A stretch of DNA of 49,583 bases, taken from assembly GCA_905234145.1 (NCBI GenBank), contig CAJOGK010000011.1, positions 1-49,583 of the forward strand. Direction: 5' to 3'. The notes below the pieces were generated by a model that was not told the DNA's origin, did no database searches, and saw only the letters and a program-made list of their open reading frames with translations. The position numbers and the translations under genes were made by a program. The DNA is from an uncultured Prevotella sp. (GTDB lineage: Bacteria; Bacteroidota; Bacteroidia; Bacteroidales; Bacteroidaceae). Within the stretch, counting starts at the first letter, position 1. The number at the start of each line of letters is the position of its first letter. Of this stretch, positions 17,180 through 25,754 are shown in pieces.

Positions 17180-17252
17180 GGTGCCTTAGCTCAGTTGGTA
17201 GAGCATCGGACTGAAAATCCGTGTGTCCCCGGTTCGATTCCTGGAGGTACCA
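17180..17252 (+). tRNA. tRNA-Phe (GAA)
   Basis: A 73-nt cloverleaf: acceptor arms GGTGCCT (17180-17186) and AGGTACC (17245-17251) pair with one G-U; the D arm is GCTC...GAGC; the anticodon loop CTGAAAA at 17211-17217 holds anticodon GAA; the T arm CCCGG-TTCGATT-CCTGG is canonical. The CCA end is not encoded, as usual in Bacteroidetes. One T-T mismatch closes the anticodon stem. Confidence 0.95.
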
Positions 17253-17268
17253 CTCCTCCTTTCATTAG

Positions 17269-17287
17269 CCCGGTTTCCGGGTTTTTT
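17269..17287 (+). terminator. Intrinsic terminator after tRNA-Phe
   Basis: CCCGG-TTT-CCGGG hairpin followed directly by TTTTTT. Confidence 0.85.
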
Positions 17288-17324
17288 AATTAACATAAAT
17301 CATTAAATTTAAAACATTGAAGTC

Positions 17325-18149
17325 ATGGGAATAGTTATTGGCATCGATGTAGGCATCTCTACAACAAAAATCGTAGGAATAAAGAATGGAAAAATATCAG
17401 CACCTATCCGCATAACGGCTGCTGACCCAATTACATCCTTATATGGTGCGTTTGGTAAATACCTGCACGATAACGAAATCGACTTGAAAGATGTAGAGCA
17501 AGTTATGCTGACTGGTGTAGGCGCTGCCTATATAGACATACCTATCTATGGTTTACCTACTGCAAAATCAGAAGAGTTTGTTGCCGATGGTCTCGGTGCT
17601 AAATTTGAGTCCAAACTCGACCATGCCATTGTTGTTTCGATGGGAACTGGTACAACTTTCATCCGCTGTATTGGCGACGAAATGACTCACATAGGTGGAA
17701 TCGGTGTTGGAGGTGGCACACTTCAGGGATTATCACGCCTTTTGCTCAACACTAACGATATTAAGCAAGTGGTAGCTATGGCCAAACATGGCAATGTACG
17801 CAATATTGACCTTGCAATTGGTGATATTAGCGCACATCCACTACCAGGACTGCCGATGGATACAACAGCATCAAACTTCGCCAAGGCACAAAGTGATGCA
17901 TCAAAAGAGGATATCGCTGCCGGCCTCATCAAGATGGTACTCCAGTCTATTGGTTCTGCTGCATGGCTGGCTTCACTGGGCAGTAACATCAGAGATTTCG
18001 TCTTAATCGGCAACCTCTCTCTCCTACCCCAATGTAAAGAGGTCTTTCCTGGACTAGAAAACCTATACGATATCAGATTCCACGTGCCCAAGCACTCTCA
18101 GTATTGTACTGCTATCGGTGCAGCATTGGATTATATCTCTAAAAAATAA
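17325..18149 (+). CDS. coaW: Type II pantothenate kinase
   Basis: A 274-residue cytosolic enzyme of the ASKHA fold that phosphorylates pantothenate, the first step of coenzyme A synthesis. It begins MGIVIGIDVGISTTKIVGI (phosphate-1 loop), has VSMGTGTTFIRC (phosphate-2) and GGIGVGGGTLQGLSRLLL, and ends with VLIGNLSLLPQ and YCTAIGAALDY. This matches the fumble-like type II family (Staphylococcus CoaW and the eukaryotic PanK), which Bacteroidetes often carry. The gene stands alone between tRNA-Phe and a bidirectional terminator. Confidence 0.85.
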   Translation: MGIVIGIDVGISTTKIVGIKNGKISAPIRITAADPITSLYGAFGKYLHDNEIDLKDVEQVMLTGVGAAYIDIPIYGLPTAKSEEFVADGLGAKFESKLDHAIVVSMGTGTTFIRCIGDEMTHIGGIGVGGGTLQGLSRLLLNTNDIKQVVAMAKHGNVRNIDLAIGDISAHPLPGLPMDTTASNFAKAQSDASKEDIAAGLIKMVLQSIGSAAWLASLGSNIRDFVLIGNLSLLPQCKEVFPGLENLYDIRFHVPKHSQYCTAIGAALDYISKK

Positions 18150-18171
18150 ATCCCGCCAAATGGTGGGATTT
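18148..18171. terminator. Bidirectional terminator between convergent genes
   Basis: Arms AAATCCCGCC (18148-18157) and GGTGGGATTT (18162-18171) pair with one G-T and a 4-nt AAAT loop. It separates the plus-strand pantothenate kinase from the minus-strand T6SS run, whose last stop codon is 6 bp away, so it likely ends both transcripts. Confidence 0.75.
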
Positions 18172-18176
18172 ACTAT

Positions 18177-20585
18177 TTAGATATCCTTTTCTATATAAGT
18201 AAAGGTTGTATTACCGATGGTAAAACTCTTACCATGATATAGCCATTCTTCCTTTCCTACAGGCAACGGCTTATCACCAATCAATACCCCGTCCTCAATA
18301 GCACAAATGCGCAAACTGCCACGATACTGACGGATTTCAGCATGCAAAGGTGCCACTTTGCCGTTAACATCCCATGACAATTGAATATTACAATCAACAG
18401 ATTTACCAATCGTAACACTATGTATCGATGATACTCTCAACCATTTATAAAGCGCAATATCCATCTCCTTTATGGCACCTTCGACATGCAAGAAATAGCG
18501 CTCTGACTTAGGAGCTAATCGAGCGATACACAAAGCTATACCTACACAATATATTTTAAAGCTTAATAGGAGTGATACACGATAATCCATGAAGGAATCA
18601 GAATAAAAGAATACCCAAATATACATGGATATAAGACCTACTGCCACAGCAATCAAAAGGAACCACTTACGTATCTTTATATTAGTAAAAGCTGTTACTG
18701 CAAGCATGATTATCCAGCTCATCAAAGCCCATGGAACGCAATCGAGTATCAGTGTATTAGTATCCAAGCGAAGTACAATAGAGATGATACAGCCCAATAA
18801 GAAGCATAAGTAACCTAACAAACCTGCCACAATCGACCTTATGAAGATTTCCTGATAACGATACATCCACTCTCGTTGACATACAGTTAGTGCACACAAG
18901 AACAATGTTAACCAGAAACTAATGTCAAAACCAAAATCTGGTAAATTTAATAAGTGGGAGCCATATTCATTAAAGAATTGCTCCGTAGCTGATGAGCCAG
19001 GTTCCAGACCATTAACCGCCATTACAACCTTACGGATAATGTGTTCTGAATAGTGGTGTGCACGGATCGTAAAGGAAACCCAAGACACCAATCCCGCCAC
19101 TATCGCTACAAGAATCCACTTCATATAGAATGAAGCGTTATGAAAATCCCATAGGTTATTATAATTATAATAATGTGAACCTTCGGGGCAGTGGCGACCA
19201 TGTTCTGGACATTGATAATTATTCTCATCCCAGCAATCTTTATGCATAGCATGCTTGCATTTCACAACAATCTCATCGCCAGCAACAAAGGGACCCTTAC
19301 ACATATAGCATGATTCCGACAACAATTGACCATTGAAGCTCATCTGCCTGCCTTCATAAGTAATTACATAGTTACGCTTAAAAAGCTTGTATTGAATGTA
19401 TGGAATGAGGAACTGGAAAATGAGATAGATGACAAATACAAAGAATATCGTCAATAAGATTCCCTCTAGTACTACCTCGGTCGTAGAATCACCATCGACA
19501 ATGACCGGATCATACATACTACCTAAATAGAAAAGCAACTCTCCTGACACAACAGGCTTTGGCTGTCCTTTTACAATAGTTGCTTTATCATAGAAAAGTA
19601 CATCCAAATGATGACGGTTTCCACGAAAGACCTTCTTTGATGGTAACTCAAATACCATGCGATAGTCAGCATAGTCGATATTAAAGGCACTCATCATATC
19701 TTCAGCAATGGAACGCCACTTGAATTTCGACTGATAAATTCCATCTGACCCTTTACAGAGGTATCTGACAACATTCGTTTCATCCTCGTTCATCACAGCC
19801 AATGAATCAGAATAATTTGCATAATATATCGGTAAGGTCATTCCTGACTTCTGAACCATATTCGTGAGATCCTTCTGCAATTCGAAGTGCTGAGGATCGA
19901 CAGGGATATCATTAATATAAGTCTTACCACCAGATAGAATGACTAAGGCTTTATAGCGGGCATCTTTAAATACGCTGCTACTATCCGTCATCTCGTTCAT
20001 TTTCGTCTTAATCGAACGATACAAATAGGTATATGGCTCTTCAAAACGCTTGAAGTAGGTATTCAGCACATAATCGGAGGCCTCATACGACTCAGAGACA
20101 TTATTACCATACATAAAGGACACATAGAGATTCTTGCGATCAAAAAGGGTTTTGATTTCTTCAACGGCAAAACGCTCGTCATCAATTATTTCCTGAGGCA
20201 AAGAAAGATCGACTAACACTAAAAGTTTCAGACCAAGTTCTGCAACCTCATCCTTGCCAACATTTTTTATTTCTCTAAGAACAGGATGAGAGCCATCAAC
20301 AAAAAGATTGGACAACAACCCTGCACTTAGCATGGCAGCATGCCCGACTTTTGCAGAATCAGCAAGATCATAAGCACCTATGTCATTCGTTAATTTTCCA
20401 GAAACGGTCATGTATTTATAGTCGTCTGAAAATTGAAGATTACTCATCTTCAAACCATCCCCCCGCATCATTGATGTCGAGTCTGTGGGATTCAAATAGT
20501 CACTGACATTGATTTGTTGCTCATCACAGGCCACAAAACAAGCCACTAACACGAATGACGCCAACCATCTTAATATATTCTTCAT
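18177..20585 (-). CDS. Lipoprotein/membrane protein with vWA-like, RING-H2-like and FHA-like regions
   Basis: An 802-residue protein, last gene of the T6SS run. A lipoprotein-type signal ends VACFVAC (Cys16 or Cys20). Residues 115-345 look like a von Willebrand A fold with a partial MIDAS DLSLP at 126-130 and KALVILSGG as a later strand. A helix at 370-398 precedes a RING-H2-like cluster: C426-x2-C429-x13-C443-x-H445-x2-H448-x2-C451-x7-C459, closed by H462 or C466. Six more helices follow (about 488-690), then an FHA-like domain (IGKS at 726-729, H748). Seven helices place the vWA outside and both RING and FHA in the cytosol. The FHA lacks the usual Arg and Ser. I infer an E3-like, trans-envelope component replacing TssLM or TssN/R; it could also be a structural zinc module only. 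Confidence 0.7.
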   Translation of the reverse strand: MKNILRWLASFVLVACFVACDEQQINVSDYLNPTDSTSMMRGDGLKMSNLQFSDDYKYMTVSGKLTNDIGAYDLADSAKVGHAAMLSAGLLSNLFVDGSHPVLREIKNVGKDEVAELGLKLLVLVDLSLPQEIIDDERFAVEEIKTLFDRKNLYVSFMYGNNVSESYEASDYVLNTYFKRFEEPYTYLYRSIKTKMNEMTDSSSVFKDARYKALVILSGGKTYINDIPVDPQHFELQKDLTNMVQKSGMTLPIYYANYSDSLAVMNEDETNVVRYLCKGSDGIYQSKFKWRSIAEDMMSAFNIDYADYRMVFELPSKKVFRGNRHHLDVLFYDKATIVKGQPKPVVSGELLFYLGSMYDPVIVDGDSTTEVVLEGILLTIFFVFVIYLIFQFLIPYIQYKLFKRNYVITYEGRQMSFNGQLLSESCYMCKGPFVAGDEIVVKCKHAMHKDCWDENNYQCPEHGRHCPEGSHYYNYNNLWDFHNASFYMKWILVAIVAGLVSWVSFTIRAHHYSEHIIRKVVMAVNGLEPGSSATEQFFNEYGSHLLNLPDFGFDISFWLTLFLCALTVCQREWMYRYQEIFIRSIVAGLLGYLCFLLGCIISIVLRLDTNTLILDCVPWALMSWIIMLAVTAFTNIKIRKWFLLIAVAVGLISMYIWVFFYSDSFMDYRVSLLLSFKIYCVGIALCIARLAPKSERYFLHVEGAIKEMDIALYKWLRVSSIHSVTIGKSVDCNIQLSWDVNGKVAPLHAEIRQYRGSLRICAIEDGVLIGDKPLPVGKEEWLYHGKSFTIGNTTFTYIEKDI

Positions 20586-20616
20586 CTTTTATATATTTTC
20601 TCAGTTCAATCAAATA

Positions 20617-21486
20617 TTATATCGTAGGATAATCTCTTTGTCCATTTAAGGAGTCACGTAATTTCTTAGCCTGTGCACGCGCTTGTTTAAATGATTTTAT
20701 GCGTGCCGCAGCAAGATTGATAAACATCAGCAAGATAGCTACAGCAGCAAAACCCATCAAATAGTCTTTTACACGCTGTATGAAAGGCTTATAGGCCATC
20801 TCCTGTATCTTGGCCGAAATACTTTTAAGCTGAATGTACCTGACTTCGATTTTTTCCATCCTCTTGCTTAATGCCGGGAATGCTGTAACAGCTTCCTTAG
20901 CTTTGTCGTAATTAGACTGGATATCTGCAAATCTCAACTGTTCTTTTGACTTGAGATTCTCCAAACGAGGCGCTAATTTTGCCACTAGTGACAATTTCAT
21001 CGCTTCTTCATACATCTGTTTATAAATAGAATCCTGACTAAACAGGAGTTTCTCTGCATTGTTAAATCCAACGATTTGATCAAATTGCTGTTTCTTGGAA
21101 TCCAACGAATCAGTCAATGCCTGCTGCATCATCTGCATCTCATCCGACCAACTCAGCAGGCTATCATTATCTGCAATGTAAACTTGCTGTGCTTGTGAAT
21201 ACGTATTCCATCGGGCGTTAAATGATTGCAGTGCCAAATTCAGACGCTTAAAGCGGTCTTCATACATATTTTGTTGAGCAGATGTCATAGAACTTTGCGC
21301 ATCTATATCAAGATACACCATTGCACGCTCGTACAAATCCGACAATTCTGACTTGAATAAAAGCATCTTAGCCTTTATTTCCATCGTCTCAGAATCCTGC
21401 AGTGCCTCTACCTCATCTGTTTGAGCTAGAAGGGGTATCGGCAACAGAGCCATACATAGGATAATGATGTATCTAAGATGCGACAT
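20617..21486 (-). CDS. Exported coiled-coil protein with C-terminal membrane anchor
   Basis: A 289-residue protein. I chose the ATG at 21486 (MSHLRYIIIL) because it overlaps the upstream stop as TAATG and starts the signal peptide directly; an ATG four codons earlier is possible. After the signal sequence (ending near LLAQ), residues about 20-240 are strongly helical with heptad character. A membrane helix (LMGFAAVAILLMFINLAAA) is followed by a Lys/Arg-rich tail, placing the bulk in the periplasm and the end in the cytosol. I do not recognise the family. By position it should be part of the T6SS envelope complex, possibly the counterpart of TssO/TssP of the Bacteroidetes system. Confidence 0.6.
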   Translation of the reverse strand: MSHLRYIIILCMALLPIPLLAQTDEVEALQDSETMEIKAKMLLFKSELSDLYERAMVYLDIDAQSSMTSAQQNMYEDRFKRLNLALQSFNARWNTYSQAQQVYIADNDSLLSWSDEMQMMQQALTDSLDSKKQQFDQIVGFNNAEKLLFSQDSIYKQMYEEAMKLSLVAKLAPRLENLKSKEQLRFADIQSNYDKAKEAVTAFPALSKRMEKIEVRYIQLKSISAKIQEMAYKPFIQRVKDYLMGFAAVAILLMFINLAAARIKSFKQARAQAKKLRDSLNGQRDYPTI

Positions 21487-22646
21487 TATTTCCTGCATTT
21501 AATTTTAAAATATCTCTCCGCCTCACGGAATACCTCCAGAGCACGTTGCTGTTCTGGTGTGCGAGCACCACCTTGTTTAGAAAGCATATCGTTCACACCT
21601 TGTATAATAATATCTACCTGTTTGATGATATCGCGACGTTCGATGGGGTCATTGGAAACCAGCCAACGGGTTACTGAGGCATCAATCTGACGTGCCCTGC
21701 TATGTAATATTCTGGGATTAACACCCTCCTGACCTAAAGCGATGGTATTCTTCTTGGCTGCTTCGGCCACAACACAACTCATGGAGGAAATGGAATCGAC
21801 ATAACCATTATAGGTATCCCAAACCTGCTGCATATCGGGACAATCACTCTTCAACTCCTTGGCAGGATATTGAGTAAGAAGCATCTTCTGCATCTCTTTA
21901 AAGGTTGAAAGAAGATCTTCGGAATCCACTTCTCCCTTTCCAAACTTGCTCTTAATCGAAGCATAAGCCTTTTTCACTGTTTCGACAGCTTCTTGTGCAG
22001 AAGTGAGGTCTTTATCCATACCGAAGCAAGGATTCCGCTGAATCTGTATATTATATTCACGGAACAAGTCTCGCCCATAAGAGATTTCATAACGTTTCTT
22101 ATTAGGATGCTTACTCACATCATCCAGCAACATGACATCACGTAATGTTATTTTCACCTGATTACGCTTACCAAGAATATCAAAGGTTTGAGAAATGTAG
22201 TCATTAACCATCTTATATTCTTGAGGAGCAGGTTGCAGTCCCTCGTAATCGGCCCAACGTTTAAAAACATACTTCTTACGAGGCATAGGCACCGTTTTCT
22301 TGAACAGCGATGTAATCCTATATTGTTCCGAGGGATCGAAAGTCACAACATAGGGGAGCTGATCAGGACGGAGCTTCCTTCCTTTGAAGGTAGGTTTGAA
22401 ACGCACATCTTCACGAAAAACAAACAAAGAGCGATAGGATATCAAATTCACGGTTAAAGTATTCGCTGCTTCATCGAACACGAACTTTACCATGACATCC
22501 TTATCACGGGAATCTTCTTCTAAGCTAATATGGTCCGTATAAGCAGTATCCTGACTAACCGTAATATTCCTGACGGTTTGAGCACTAAGGCCTTGAACAA
22601 CAAGAAAACTTAGTAAGAGAACATATATTCTATTCTTTCTTATCAT
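21486..22646 (-). CDS. Exported periplasmic protein of the T6SS run, family not recognised
   Basis: A 386-residue protein with a signal peptide (LLLSFLVVQGLSAQ). The first half is beta-rich (NITVSQDTAYTDHISLEED, VKFVFDEAANTLTVNLISY, PYVVTFDPSEQYRIT); the second half is helical with conserved-looking cysteines (NPCFGMDKD, KSDCPDMQQVW, SMSCVV). There is no second membrane segment, so it is periplasmic or bound to a partner. It overlaps the E2-like gene by ATGA and the coiled-coil gene by TAATG, so it is translated with them. I infer a structural partner of the trans-envelope complex. Confidence 0.6.
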   Translation of the reverse strand: MIRKNRIYVLLLSFLVVQGLSAQTVRNITVSQDTAYTDHISLEEDSRDKDVMVKFVFDEAANTLTVNLISYRSLFVFREDVRFKPTFKGRKLRPDQLPYVVTFDPSEQYRITSLFKKTVPMPRKKYVFKRWADYEGLQPAPQEYKMVNDYISQTFDILGKRNQVKITLRDVMLLDDVSKHPNKKRYEISYGRDLFREYNIQIQRNPCFGMDKDLTSAQEAVETVKKAYASIKSKFGKGEVDSEDLLSTFKEMQKMLLTQYPAKELKSDCPDMQQVWDTYNGYVDSISSMSCVVAEAAKKNTIALGQEGVNPRILHSRARQIDASVTRWLVSNDPIERRDIIKQVDIIIQGVNDMLSKQGGARTPEQQRALEVFREAERYFKIKCRK

Positions 22647-23242
22647 GATTCTATATCTTGCTTCTGATCAAAATAAATCCATTCATTCGGTTCTCCCTGA
22701 CGTATAACCCAAGAGGCAACTTTCAGGTCCTCAGGATAAGGCGGTTCTGATATTGCATGATATACATTATAGCGCAAGTAATCGGCAATACGTTCCACGC
22801 CCCATACCAAATCTGTATAACTATCATTCATATTCAAACAAACACGTCCTGCAAAATCTCCGAAAAAACGAATATTGGGATGCCAAGGATGCGGTATCGA
22901 CTGCCCCCTCTCATCACAAGTCACAAAACGAAACTCTGCCTGAGCATCAATCGATGGATAACCATCTGGCAAATCAATCCTCATTAGGAAAGAATTAGCG
23001 AAGATCGGCATATTTGCGACGCCTGCCTCCCCGAAATGTTCAAGTTGCTCTACACCACAGATACTACGGATGTGATAACTGATGACATAGGCAGTTGGTA
23101 AACCTTCTGCATTACGCTTTGCCACACGACACAAAATATCATGCCTTCCCTCGAGACGCTCTTCCAAGAGTCTCCATTCGTATAACAGACGTCGATTACG
23201 TCCTTTGTACTTCTTGTCTGAATATCGCTCACTCTCTCTCAT
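22643..23242 (-). CDS. E2-like ubiquitin-conjugating enzyme fold protein
   Basis: A 199-residue cytosolic protein. It has the E2 signature order: a strand pair ending LPDGYPS (residues 91-97), then WHPNIRFFG with the diagnostic HPN at 121-123, then AGRVCLN with the predicted catalytic Cys135, then W147 and the helix VERIADYLRYNVYHAISEPPYPEDLKVASWVI, matching the canonical W-x(n)-L-x-x-I-L and P-x-N-x-x-A region. In E2 enzymes this Cys carries the Ubl as a thioester and passes it to a lysine. It overlaps the Ubl gene by ATGA and the following envelope gene by ATGA. All key residues are intact, arguing for an active enzyme. The substrate is unknown; neighbours suggest T6SS parts. Confidence 0.8.
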   Translation of the reverse strand: MRESERYSDKKYKGRNRRLLYEWRLLEERLEGRHDILCRVAKRNAEGLPTAYVISYHIRSICGVEQLEHFGEAGVANMPIFANSFLMRIDLPDGYPSIDAQAEFRFVTCDERGQSIPHPWHPNIRFFGDFAGRVCLNMNDSYTDLVWGVERIADYLRYNVYHAISEPPYPEDLKVASWVIRQGEPNEWIYFDQKQDIES

Positions 23243-23556
23243 CCAGGGAACGGATCTGGCATTAAAAACACTTTATCTCCATTTTCCACATGATAATCTG
23301 CAAGTGTCTGGTCTGTGCGACCAATACGTGGACGCATCACACGAATCTCATGCACATCAGGGTCCTCTTTACCAAAGAAATAATCAAGTGGTGCTCCCGA
23401 CTCATCAATCGACGGAAAATCAAATATCAACTTGCCATCAGAACCTACTGCATGACGCAAGTTGGTCATCAACGTACTTAACGGGGCTTCTGGATTGACC
23501 ACCCTGAAACGAACCGTTTTGTTTTTATATACTATATCCAAAAAGAAATCTTCCAT
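23239..23556 (-). CDS. Ubiquitin-like (beta-grasp) modifier protein
   Basis: A 105-residue protein. Its C-terminal 22 residues align without gaps to the end of ubiquitin: TLADY-HVENGDKVFL... against TLSDY-NIQKESTLHL..., ending FPG where ubiquitin ends RGG, so the last residue is Gly, followed directly by the stop. The beginning (FFLDIVYKNKTVRFRVVNPEAPLSTLM) fits strands 1-2 and the helix start of a beta-grasp fold; the extra 29 residues lie in the middle. A free C-terminal Gly means no protease would be needed for activation, and indeed no JAB or other deconjugating protease is visible. It sits between tssF and the E2-like gene. An EsaB/YukD-like non-conjugated Ubl is an alternative, but adjacent E1 and E2 argue for conjugation. 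Confidence 0.75.
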   Translation of the reverse strand: MEDFFLDIVYKNKTVRFRVVNPEAPLSTLMTNLRHAVGSDGKLIFDFPSIDESGAPLDYFFGKEDPDVHEIRVMRPRIGRTDQTLADYHVENGDKVFLMPDPFPG

Positions 23557-23567
23557 ATGTCATTATT

Positions 23568-25280
23568 TTATTTTGAGGTTGCAATTTGTATATTTACTAT
23601 GATTGGATAGATATTGGTACTTCGAACTTCTATCATCTTCTGTAGGAGAATCTCTATCTGAGGTATCTTATCTGCAAAACTACGTTTTACAAACATATTG
23701 CCTTCTAGCTCTATATTAACTATTATCTCATAGCCACATTGACGTAAGTCTTCATTCTGACGTCGTCCTATCGAGATATTTTTCACCATATTTCTAACAA
23801 TACCATATCGAGAGAGAAGCTCATTATAACAGAACAACTTAATGTCAGCAGATGTCACAATTCTGTCACAAGTTGCAATGTAATAACGTGAAAGACTAGC
23901 CATTGCTTTTTTGTCCTTTATCTCATCACAACCCATTACAGGGTTAGCTATCATCTGTGTTGCAGTTGCGTTCATACCTGAAGGTACCACAAACGAGCTG
24001 CTTGTACTCAACGATGAGTTGATATTTGCACCAGCTGTAGTTAAATATTGTATTTCAACACTACCACTTCCTGTCCTGATGGAGTTAGGTTCACGCAAGA
24101 AGATATAGACACCAGACACTTGACGCAACTTGTCTTTCTGCGCAGCCTCCATCAATCTACTTAATATCTCTTGTAGTGCCTGCATAGTCTTATCGCCAGA
24201 AATTCCTTGTAGATTCTGGAAGGCATAATAGTCTGAATGATATCTCGCGATCAAAGCATTTAGCAGTCTAACCAAAGTACCTTGATTGAAGCGATCAGCG
24301 GCAACACGCCGTATTTCAATCATACTATTACCATAAATCTGCTCTTCTGACGGTCGGACTGCATGCATAAATTGCGAAGCAGTCTGCCCCTCGGTGGCAT
24401 CATAACCTGCCACGCGAACCACAGGTGTCGCAGCAGAAAGTGTTATATGGTTTATCTGGGCATTAACAAGTAAAATCGGGTTTAACGAGAAATTGCTTTT
24501 ATCGAATACAAACTTGTCAGAGAGACCTTGGAATTCGAAAATCAGATCCAACGTATCCGTTTCTGACTCAATAAACTTTTTTGCATCATGCTTTTTAACC
24601 ACAAAGATGCGCACATTTTGACGAGCAAATAAGTCTAAACAAGCCGTAGACGCCTCGTATGTCTGTGAACGGTTATATAAAATCGTATCAATACCAAAGC
24701 AGTCCATTAGCGGCAACTCAGAATAATCCCAAGGTCTGGCTATTGGCACACGCTGTCCTTTAAGCGTAACCTTAATATCTTGGAAGAACTCGTTTTTGAT
24801 AGCAAACGCGAATCCGGACAGGTCGGAGATTGGAGATACAAAATTCAAAGATATCTTCCAACGTCGGCCATCAATTCTTGTCACAGATTTAACCGTAGCA
24901 TTTAACAATCGCGTCTTCAGCAGGGGCAAGAAAACGAAATCAGAACCAGCTAACGTAAATGTACTCTGACTAGAAATCTCCAACTCTGGAATATCATCTT
25001 GCAAGACACCTTCAACAACAGCAGTAGCAGGCGTTGCATGACCAATCTCATAGGGTGTCAGTAACTGAGCATATTCTTCAAGCACTTCTGCCTTCATATG
25101 CTCATATTCACTAACTGTTTCATTCATTTGATAAGCAAGGGCCGTCATTATAAGTGACATCACAGGATCGTCCTCCAATCCCTCGAGGAAATCACTCTGG
25201 GCACTCTGACGCCAAATATTGATGGCCTCGCGCATCAGTTCATCAGCTCTCTGCCTTGTTTCAAATATTGTTTGTTTCAT
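23568..25280 (-). CDS. tssF: T6SS baseplate protein TssF
   Basis: A 570-residue protein. The N-terminus (DELMREAINIWRQSAQSDFLEGLEDDPVMSLIMTALAYQ, then LLTPYEIGHATPATAVVEG) follows the TssF plan: a helical start, a (H/R)P-x-P-A-like segment and the beta domains. The C-terminal LRQCGYEIIVNIE, FAD-K-IPQIEILLQKM region is the VgrG-proximal wing. TssF forms, with TssG and TssE, the baseplate wedge that joins sheath and spike. It is larger than TssE/G as expected and directly follows tssE (12 bp). Confidence 0.75.
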   Translation of the reverse strand: MKQTIFETRQRADELMREAINIWRQSAQSDFLEGLEDDPVMSLIMTALAYQMNETVSEYEHMKAEVLEEYAQLLTPYEIGHATPATAVVEGVLQDDIPELEISSQSTFTLAGSDFVFLPLLKTRLLNATVKSVTRIDGRRWKISLNFVSPISDLSGFAFAIKNEFFQDIKVTLKGQRVPIARPWDYSELPLMDCFGIDTILYNRSQTYEASTACLDLFARQNVRIFVVKKHDAKKFIESETDTLDLIFEFQGLSDKFVFDKSNFSLNPILLVNAQINHITLSAATPVVRVAGYDATEGQTASQFMHAVRPSEEQIYGNSMIEIRRVAADRFNQGTLVRLLNALIARYHSDYYAFQNLQGISGDKTMQALQEILSRLMEAAQKDKLRQVSGVYIFLREPNSIRTGSGSVEIQYLTTAGANINSSLSTSSSFVVPSGMNATATQMIANPVMGCDEIKDKKAMASLSRYYIATCDRIVTSADIKLFCYNELLSRYGIVRNMVKNISIGRRQNEDLRQCGYEIIVNIELEGNMFVKRSFADKIPQIEILLQKMIEVRSTNIYPIIVNIQIATSK

Positions 25281-25292
25281 CTTCTCTGCTCA

Positions 25293-25748
25293 TTAATTCC
25301 ATACTCTGAATTTCGTCTGATAAGTATAATCTTCTTTCGTTTTGATGATTACCCCTTTCACAGTCACATAAATGAGACGCTCTTCACGTATATATGTCAT
25401 AGAAACGCTGACATTATCCAGCCTTTGCTCATACTTTATCACTGCATCTTTCAATTCTGCTGCAAACGTATTGATACTTTTCGACGAACCACTGATTTTC
25501 TTCTCATATAGACCCTGTATACCATCCATTGTATCAGTATCACCTGAATTAAAGACAACACCCTCATTTTCATTAAACATTTCAAATCTCAGGTTATTGA
25601 ACACAAACCCGAATTGAGGGTCAATAGGCGTACTAAAACGCGCAGTTGTCATGATGAGGTGAATAGCAGAATCAATAGAATTCTTGAGCCGCTCCTCACG
25701 TTTCATTCCTTTCGGAACAATCTGCAACGGTAAATCAATACTTGTCAT
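25293..25748 (-). CDS. tssE: T6SS baseplate protein TssE (gp25-like)
   Basis: A 151-residue protein of the phage T4 gp25/GPW family. The helical REERLKNSIDSAIHLIMTTARFSTPIDPQFG segment is followed by strands and the C-terminal helix ELKDAVIKYEQRLDNVSVSM, matching the conserved I-x-x-(Y/F)-E-x-R-L motif that anchors the sheath to the baseplate. Length is typical (130-160). It lies 6 bp after tssK. Confidence 0.85.
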   Translation of the reverse strand: MTSIDLPLQIVPKGMKREERLKNSIDSAIHLIMTTARFSTPIDPQFGFVFNNLRFEMFNENEGVVFNSGDTDTMDGIQGLYEKKISGSSKSINTFAAELKDAVIKYEQRLDNVSVSMTYIREERLIYVTVKGVIIKTKEDYTYQTKFRVWN

Positions 25749-25754
25749 AATTCA

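Noticed and set aside
17084..17293. A 69-codon frame across the tRNA-Phe region
   Set aside because: It reads through the tRNA and terminator; these are clearly non-coding.
18177..20585. Calling the 802-residue protein TssR or TssN outright
   Set aside because: It has a lipoprotein signal and vWA-like region, but the RING-like cluster, seven helices and FHA end do not match what I recall of either family, so I left it unnamed.
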